Assembly (NCBI GenBank): GCA_035362935.1
Contig: DAOSEC010000001.1
Coordinates: forward strand, 1-64,000
DNA length: 64,000 bases
Source of the DNA: DAOSEC01 sp035362935
GTDB lineage: Bacteria > Bacillota_I > Bacilli_A > ML615J-28 > CAG-313
Direction: 5' to 3'
Made by a program: the position numbers and the translations under genes. Of the stretch, positions 53,775-59,240 are shown in pieces (the stretch's first letter is position 1; each line of letters begins with the position of its first letter). Under the pieces are notes generated by a model. The model was not told the origin of the DNA, searched no databases, and saw only the letters and a program-made list of their open reading frames with translations.

Positions 53775-56700
53775 ATGCAAAGAAACTTAATAATTGGATT
53801 AGATATTGGGATAACTTCAGTTGGCTGGGGGGTCATCAATAAAGAAACTATGCAAGTAGTTGCATCAGGTGTTAGGCTTTTTCCGGAAGGTGCAAACGAC
53901 GAGAATCTAAAACGTAGAACAAGACGTGGTGTAAGACGACTAAAAAGAAGACAAAAACAGAGATTATCAGACATGAGAGACTTACTTAAAAATCTAGGTA
54001 TCATTGGTGAAAACTTTGTGTTTGAAGCAAATCCTTATGAGCTAAGATGTAGAGGTTTGGTTTCAAAACTAAGTAATTCAGAGTTAGCTACTTCGATTTT
54101 ACACATAACAAAGCATAGAGGTACATCATTTGAAACAGTTGAAGAAGATGAAACTAATAAAGATGCATTATCGAATGAAATAGTTAATCAGCAGTTAAGT
54201 ATCGCAACGAATAAACATATATGTGAAATCCAACTAGAGCGTTTTAGAACCAAAGGATTTATTCGTGGAAACGAAAATATTTTTAAAACCGATCAATATG
54301 TAAAAGAAGCTAAAGCCATTTTAAAAAACCAAGATTTAACAGAGGAAGACTCTAACAAAATTATAGAAATCATTCAACGTCGTAGACAATATTACGAAGG
54401 CCCTGGAAGTAAAAAATCACCAACCCAGTATGGTAGATTTTATTATGATGAAACCAATAATTTGGTTGAAGTTGACTTGATTGAGAAAATGAGAGGAAAA
54501 TGTTCTCTATATCCTGAACAACTAAGAGCTCCTGCGACATCATCTTCAGCAGAACTTTATAATTTGTTCAACGACATGAATAATATTAAATGGGATGGAA
54601 GTAATCAACTTACGACAGATGATAAGATAAACCTAGTAAATAAGTACATGTTAGAAAAAGGAAAATTTACACTAAACGAATTAGCAAAATACTTAGAATG
54701 TAATATAGCTGTAATAACGGGATTTCGAATTGATAAAAGTGGTAATGCGTTATTCACAGAGTTCAAAGGCTATAATAAGTTAAGACTAGCACTTGGGAAG
54801 GATAATCCAGTTTTTCAACAGATTAAAGAAGACATAAAAAAGCTAAACTTTGATCAGCCCACATTGCTTGATGAAATTGCAGAAACATTAACCAAGAAAA
54901 AGGGAATCGATGAAAGAAAAACTGCACTCAAACATATCTTGACTAATGCGAGTAATGATGAAATTGATATTATTGCAAACTTAAGTGGATTTACTAAATA
55001 TCATGCTTTTTCTTTTAAAGCACTTAGAGAACTAAATAAGGAATTGTTACAAACAAACTTGAATCAAATGCAAATCATAACAAATCAAAAGAAAAACAAC
55101 CCACTCGAAAAGTATAAAACCGGACTTAAAATAACATTTAATGAGGAAGAAATACTTAGTCCAATCGCCAAAAGAGCACATCGTGAAGCAATTAAAGTAT
55201 TAAATGAATTGTCAGATGATTATGGTACATCAATTGATAGTATCATTATTGAATCTGCTAGAGAAAAAAATTCTGCTGAAGTTAGACAAAACGAGGTAAA
55301 AAGACAAAAAGCTAGAGAAATTAATAATAAGATAATAGAAGACTCGTTTTCAAAGGTCGACGCGAAAGGTAGACAACTTACACCATATATAAAGCAAAAA
55401 CTACAACTATATGTTTCACAAGATGGAAGATGTATCTATTCGGGTAATCCCATTGATCTGAATCTTCTCATCAATGATTCAACATACTGTGAAGTTGATC
55501 ACATATTACCATTTAGTATCTCTCTTGATGATTCTTTAAATAACAAGGTATTATGTGAAAATAGGGCTAATCAGATGAAAGGTCAAACATCACCATTCAT
55601 GTACTTTAAATCAGGGAAAGCATATGGATTTAATTATGAGATGTTTAAATCATATGTATTGAGTTTATATACTAGAAAACTGATTACATATAAGAAGAAA
55701 AATAATCTTTTATATGAAGAAGATTTATACAAATTTGAAGCTAGATTAGGTTTTATTAATCGTAATTTAGTAGATACTAGATATGCAAACAGATCAATTA
55801 TGAATACAATTCAAAATCATTATAAAAATACGAAACAACCTATCAAGGTATTCTCAGTTAGAGGATCCATAACTGATTTGTTTCGAAAGAAAGCAGGAAT
55901 AGAGAAAGACCGTACAGAGTTCAAACATCATGCAATTGACGCTTTAATCATAGCTGGAATCAAAAGTCAAAACTTTTTCAGTGAGCTACTACAATTAAGT
56001 AAAGATGAAGTCATAGACCAAAAAACTGGAGAAATTGTATCGAAAAGTAGCGAGAGTGCTATAAATTCTGATTTCATAAGATATGTAAAGCATTTAAATA
56101 ATCTACAAGAATTTCAAGATATTAAATTTTCCTACAAAGTAGATAAAAAGCCTAACAGAAAAGTTTCAGATGAAACAATATATAGTACACGACTTATTAA
56201 TGAGAAACATTATGTTGTTAAAAAATATAATGACATCTATGATGAAAAGGTAGGTGAAGTTGTAGCGAATAAAATCAAAGAAGCAAACGGAGCAGAACAA
56301 AAATTACTAGTATATAAAAATGACCCACAAACGTACAGCTTGCTTAAAACCATTGTAGAGTCTTACCCTAATGAAAGAAACCCATTTTTAGCATATAAGA
56401 ATGAACATGGTGATATTCGAAAGTACTCAAAAAAAGGCGATGGTCCATTAATTAGATCTTTAAAATACTTAGAAGACGAGCTGAATGTGCACATTGATAT
56501 ATCTAAAAACTATAGAGTTACTGATAAGAAGGTAGTGTTATTGCAACTGAGTCCTTATCGAACAGATTTCTATTATTCTGAAAAATACCAAATGTATAAG
56601 TTTGTGACAGTTAGATATGCGATGATAAGACAAAGCAAAGAAGGGTATTACATAGAGAAAGAGAAGTATAGTGATCTAAGAGAATCAAAAGGAATAAGCA

Positions 56701-56978
56701 ATGATTATGAGTATTTGTTTAGTTTACATAGAAATGAGTTTGTTAGAATCTCGACCATTGCTGGTGAAGGAGAAATCATGCGGTTTATAGGAACAAATAA
56801 CGATAAGACTAACAAGATTGAGTGCAAATTCATTTCCCATAACTCAGTACCAGGCAAACAAATTATGATTACCATTGGTAAAAAAACGTTAATAATAGAA
56901 AAGTTTCATGTATCTCCAACCGGAAAATTAATAAAAGTTGATAAAGAGGTCTTGCAATTGAATTTAAATATGGTATAA
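53775..56978 (+). CDS. cas9: CRISPR-associated endonuclease Cas9, compact SaCas9-like
   Basis: A 1067-residue RNA-guided nuclease. RuvC-I has LIIGLDIGITSVGWGV with D10. The arginine-rich bridge helix lies at about 44-75 (KRRTRRGVRRLKRRQKQR). RuvC-II has IIIESAREKNS with E493, HNH has EVDHILPF with D575/H576 and N599, and RuvC-III has KHHAIDALIIA with H718 and D722. All catalytic residues are intact. Length and local motifs (YYEGPG, FINRNLVDTRYA, YKVDKKPNR, NDPQTYSLL, YSKKGDGPLI) closely recall S. aureus Cas9 (1053 residues). The PAM-side loop NNDKTNKIE keeps N1008/N1009 and E1016, but has K1014 where SaCas9 has Arg (recalled). GGAGG precedes the ATG. The stop TAA lies inside the -10 of the tracrRNA promoter. 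Confidence 0.97.
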   Translation: MQRNLIIGLDIGITSVGWGVINKETMQVVASGVRLFPEGANDENLKRRTRRGVRRLKRRQKQRLSDMRDLLKNLGIIGENFVFEANPYELRCRGLVSKLSNSELATSILHITKHRGTSFETVEEDETNKDALSNEIVNQQLSIATNKHICEIQLERFRTKGFIRGNENIFKTDQYVKEAKAILKNQDLTEEDSNKIIEIIQRRRQYYEGPGSKKSPTQYGRFYYDETNNLVEVDLIEKMRGKCSLYPEQLRAPATSSSAELYNLFNDMNNIKWDGSNQLTTDDKINLVNKYMLEKGKFTLNELAKYLECNIAVITGFRIDKSGNALFTEFKGYNKLRLALGKDNPVFQQIKEDIKKLNFDQPTLLDEIAETLTKKKGIDERKTALKHILTNASNDEIDIIANLSGFTKYHAFSFKALRELNKELLQTNLNQMQIITNQKKNNPLEKYKTGLKITFNEEEILSPIAKRAHREAIKVLNELSDDYGTSIDSIIIESAREKNSAEVRQNEVKRQKAREINNKIIEDSFSKVDAKGRQLTPYIKQKLQLYVSQDGRCIYSGNPIDLNLLINDSTYCEVDHILPFSISLDDSLNNKVLCENRANQMKGQTSPFMYFKSGKAYGFNYEMFKSYVLSLYTRKLITYKKKNNLLYEEDLYKFEARLGFINRNLVDTRYANRSIMNTIQNHYKNTKQPIKVFSVRGSITDLFRKKAGIEKDRTEFKHHAIDALIIAGIKSQNFFSELLQLSKDEVIDQKTGEIVSKSSESAINSDFIRYVKHLNNLQEFQDIKFSYKVDKKPNRKVSDETIYSTRLINEKHYVVKKYNDIYDEKVGEVVANKIKEANGAEQKLLVYKNDPQTYSLLKTIVESYPNERNPFLAYKNEHGDIRKYSKKGDGPLIRSLKYLEDELNVHIDISKNYRVTDKKVVLLQLSPYRTDFYYSEKYQMYKFVTVRYAMIRQSKEGYYIEKEKYSDLRESKGISNDYEYLFSLHRNEFVRISTIAGEGEIMRFIGTNNDKTNKIECKFISHNSVPGKQIMITIGKKTLIIEKFHVSPTGKLIKVDKEVLQLNLNMV

Positions 56979-56979
56979 T
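56952..56979 (+). promoter_or_regulatory. tracrRNA promoter inside the 3' end of cas9
   Basis: TTGCAA (56952-56957), a 16-nt spacer and TATAAT (56974-56979) with extended -10 (TATGGTATAAT). The cas9 stop TAA is 56976-56978. Confidence 0.75.
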
Positions 56980-56985
56980 TTAGGT

Positions 56986-57077
56986 GTGCTTAGCCAAAAG
57001 CACCTTATAGCCAAAGGTTTGAGGACCTGTCAAAACAAGGGTTTATCCCGGAATCAAGACTCGCAAGAGTCTTTTTT
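56986..57077 (+). ncRNA. tracrRNA
   Basis: An RNA of about 92 nt in the cas9-cas1 gap. The anti-repeat is 57003-57036 and pairs with nearly the whole 36-nt repeat: blocks CCTTATAGCCAAA, TTTGAGG and CAAAAC are exact complements, with a mismatched bulge around 57025-57030. A short stem GGG/CCC with loop TTTAT (57039-57049) matches the nexus-like stem loop 1 of S. aureus tracrRNA, and a GACTC/GAGTC hairpin with loop GCAA (57058-57071) plus six T acts as terminator. A small 5' hairpin GGTG...CACC (56983-57004) precedes the anti-repeat. The 5' end is inferred from the promoter. Confidence 0.9.
57056..57077 (+). terminator. tracrRNA terminator immediately before cas1
   Basis: Stem AAGACTC / GAGTCTT with loop GCAA, then a T-run. 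It ends 7 nt before the cas1 ATG, so cas1 depends on readthrough. Confidence 0.8.
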
Positions 57078-57084
57078 CTTTTTT

Positions 57085-57981
57085 ATGAGTTGGAGAATCG
57101 TATATATCGAGGAGTCTGAGTATCTAAATCTATATCTTGATAACATAAAAATAAATAAAGGTATAGAAGATATTATTATCCCATTGCAAGATATTCATAC
57201 TATAATACTCGATAATACAAAAACCGTCGTATCAGTAAACTTGCTAAATAAATGTATGGAGTATAACATATGCCTAATAACTTGTGGTATTGATCATCTA
57301 CCAATAGCTGAGTTAGTACCAATTAATGGGAATTATCGAAGTGATTATGTTTTGTTTGACCAAATAGGCTGGTCGAACAACATAAAAAACAAGCTACAAC
57401 AAGTAATAGTAAGGGGTAAAATAAACAATCAAATTAAGGTTCTAAAGAAGAACAAGAAAGAAGAATCTGTGATTGAAAAACTGACAACCTTTAATAACGA
57501 AGTGGAGTTAGGAGATACAACTAATAGAGAAGGTCTGGCAGCAAAAATGTATTTTAGAGAATTATTTGGCAGCCAATTTATAAGGTTTGAAGACGATGTA
57601 ATTAACGCAGGCTTAAATTATGGTTACAGCATATTGAGATCACAGATAACTAAATCAGCAATATCGAAGGGATTAAATACTTGTATTGGATTGTTTCATA
57701 AAGGAGCATCAAATTTTCACAACTTGAGTGATGACATTATAGAACCATTCAGACCGATTATTGATGATTTTGTTTATAATAATTTGCTTAATGAACAATC
57801 ATTTAAGAAAGAGCATAGATTGAATATCATAAAGATTTCAAGCAAGAAAATTATGTATAATGGACAAAAGCAAACATTATTAAATGTGATTAATATGTTT
57901 ATCGATCAGATAATAAGATACATAGAGACAAACGGGAATAGCGATATTCATATTCCAGATATTAGAATCTATGATGTATAG
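57085..57981 (+). CDS. cas1: CRISPR integrase Cas1 (type II)
   Basis: A 298-residue integrase that inserts spacers with Cas2. It begins MSWRIVYIEESEYLNL, the type II start, which fixes the ATG at 57085. NREGLAAKMYFRELFG contains the catalytic Glu, and LFHKGASNFHNLSDDIIEPFRP holds the metal His and the acidic cluster. No Shine-Dalgarno is visible: the 14 nt before ATG are the tracrRNA terminator T-run. An in-frame upstream GTG at 56986 would only translate tracrRNA sequence. It overlaps cas2 by 8 nt. Confidence 0.95.
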   Translation: MSWRIVYIEESEYLNLYLDNIKINKGIEDIIIPLQDIHTIILDNTKTVVSVNLLNKCMEYNICLITCGIDHLPIAELVPINGNYRSDYVLFDQIGWSNNIKNKLQQVIVRGKINNQIKVLKKNKKEESVIEKLTTFNNEVELGDTTNREGLAAKMYFRELFGSQFIRFEDDVINAGLNYGYSILRSQITKSAISKGLNTCIGLFHKGASNFHNLSDDIIEPFRPIIDDFVYNNLLNEQSFKKEHRLNIIKISSKKIMYNGQKQTLLNVINMFIDQIIRYIETNGNSDIHIPDIRIYDV

Positions 57982-58294
57982 TTTTATGAGAGTAATACTG
58001 TTTTTTGATTTACCTATGATTACAAAAAAAGATGTTAGAGTATATAATCACTTTCGGAAAGTCCTGATTAAAAATGGCTACATGATGTTACAATTCAGTG
58101 TTTATTCAAAGATATGTAATAATAGAGACGCAGCAGAAAAACACATTACAATGATTAAAAAGAACGTTCCTCAAGAAGGACAAATTAGAATCATGATGTT
58201 TACAGAAAAGCAATACTCAAACATAAATATCATCATAGGAGGGAAAAGTAACCAAGAATCTATATTAACAATAAATCCATTTATTTTATTATAA
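57974..58294 (+). CDS. cas2: CRISPR-associated Cas2
   Basis: A 106-residue ferredoxin-fold protein bridging the Cas1 dimers. MRVILFFDLPMITKKDVRVYNHFRKVL and GYMMLQFSVYSKIC match type II Cas2 closely, and RIMMFTEKQYSNINIIIGGK is the C-terminal strand region. Starts at 57971, 57974 and 57986 are possible. I keep 57974 because its first residues align with MSYRYMR-type Cas2. No ribosome-binding site is seen, so translation is coupled to cas1. Confidence 0.93.
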   Translation: MYSFMRVILFFDLPMITKKDVRVYNHFRKVLIKNGYMMLQFSVYSKICNNRDAAEKHITMIKKNVPQEGQIRIMMFTEKQYSNINIIIGGKSNQESILTINPFILL

Positions 58295-58307
58295 AGGAGG
58301 TAATAAT

Positions 58308-59198
58308 ATTAACAAGATAATAATATCCAAAAAAACAAGTAGAACCGATATATCTATTGATCAAATGAAAATTCTATTTGGGAACAATTATCTAAAAAAA
58401 TATGAGTTGTACCAAGCAATAAGACAATACATTAACAAGTCAACATTATCTGAATATGGACAAGAGATGAATAATAAGGTAGACTTAAAATTCAACGATA
58501 AATATGTTGATGTGAGGCAATGGATGATGTTTGATGTGAATGGAGACTTTGATGTAACAACTGATCTTAAATTAGGTAGTAAATCCATCACATTGAAGTT
58601 TTATGAAACAATTTTAAAGAATATCGAATTTGATGAAAATTTGGTAACTATAAATGGTATGCTAAATGTCTTGAATAGTGAAATTAACAACATGGAGAAA
58701 ATTGAACTAGATGGTATAGAAGTTGTTTCTAGAAATTTAGAGCTTAACAGTAAGAATATTATAAAATTGTTGAATAGTGGATTACTGAAGGAAGGACTAG
58801 AGTCAAATCAATACGATCTATCATTTCAGGAAATCATATGTCTTCAATTATCTATAATACACAAAATTGCCCAAGGAAACTCAGATAAAATAACTCTTAT
58901 ATTACTAGAAGCACCATACCTTGATACAGTCATGATTAGGCACATTAAACAAATTAATTGCAAAAATTTATACATATTAATTAACACCAACTACTTCCAT
59001 ACACCTATTGAAATCAGTGATTACTTACTAATAACAAAAGATATCATCGTAGATTTTGCCAATGAAGATGATATATATAACAAAATAATTATGGAAATGA
59101 ATAGCCATTATGAAGTTAATGAAATTAATGACAAGCTAGTGGAAATAATTACAGGTAGTCATAGCAAATTTACTGATCAACTTAAAACTCTCCGATAA
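58308..59198 (+). CDS. Csn2-like adaptation protein, probable ATT start
   Basis: A 296-residue protein in the csn2 position. The C-terminal part has a strand KITLILLEAPYLDT, a helix, YILINTNYF, and SDYLLITKDIIVDF. This recalls the end of S. pyogenes Csn2 (DYFLITKNMV, recalled) but is longer than its 220 residues. Csn2 rings hold DNA ends during spacer capture. A perfect AAAGGAGG (58293-58300) sits 7 nt before ATT at 58308 and the frame is open from there, whereas the first ATG (58365) has no ribosome-binding site. Starting at ATT adds 19 residues (INKIIISKK...) that would supply a first beta-strand. Cas2 ends 14 nt upstream. Confidence is for the gene; the Csn2 label is less sure. Confidence 0.78.
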   Translation: MNKIIISKKTSRTDISIDQMKILFGNNYLKKYELYQAIRQYINKSTLSEYGQEMNNKVDLKFNDKYVDVRQWMMFDVNGDFDVTTDLKLGSKSITLKFYETILKNIEFDENLVTINGMLNVLNSEINNMEKIELDGIEVVSRNLELNSKNIIKLLNSGLLKEGLESNQYDLSFQEIICLQLSIIHKIAQGNSDKITLILLEAPYLDTVMIRHIKQINCKNLYILINTNYFHTPIEISDYLLITKDIIVDFANEDDIYNKIIMEMNSHYEVNEINDKLVEIITGSHSKFTDQLKTLR

Positions 59199-59240
59199 AT
59201 AATTGATTGAGTCACAAATTCATGATATAATGAATTTGAG
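59199..59240 (+). promoter_or_regulatory. CRISPR leader with pre-crRNA promoter and ATTTGAG anchor
   Basis: A 42-nt leader lies between the csn2-like stop and the first repeat. It holds TTGATT (59203-59208), a 17-nt spacer and TATAAT (59226-59231), so transcription should begin within a few nt of repeat 1. It ends ATTTGAG (59234-59240) directly against the repeat, the leader-anchoring sequence known from streptococcal type II-A arrays. Leader polarity agrees with the degenerate repeat at the far end. Confidence 0.8.

Noticed and set aside
56986..57084. N-terminal extension of Cas1 from GTG 56986
   Set aside because: The extension would translate the tracrRNA. Type II Cas1 starts at MSWR, which is at 57085.
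58365..59198. Csn2-like gene starting at ATG 58365
   Set aside because: No Shine-Dalgarno precedes that ATG. A perfect one lies 7 nt before an in-frame ATT at 58308.
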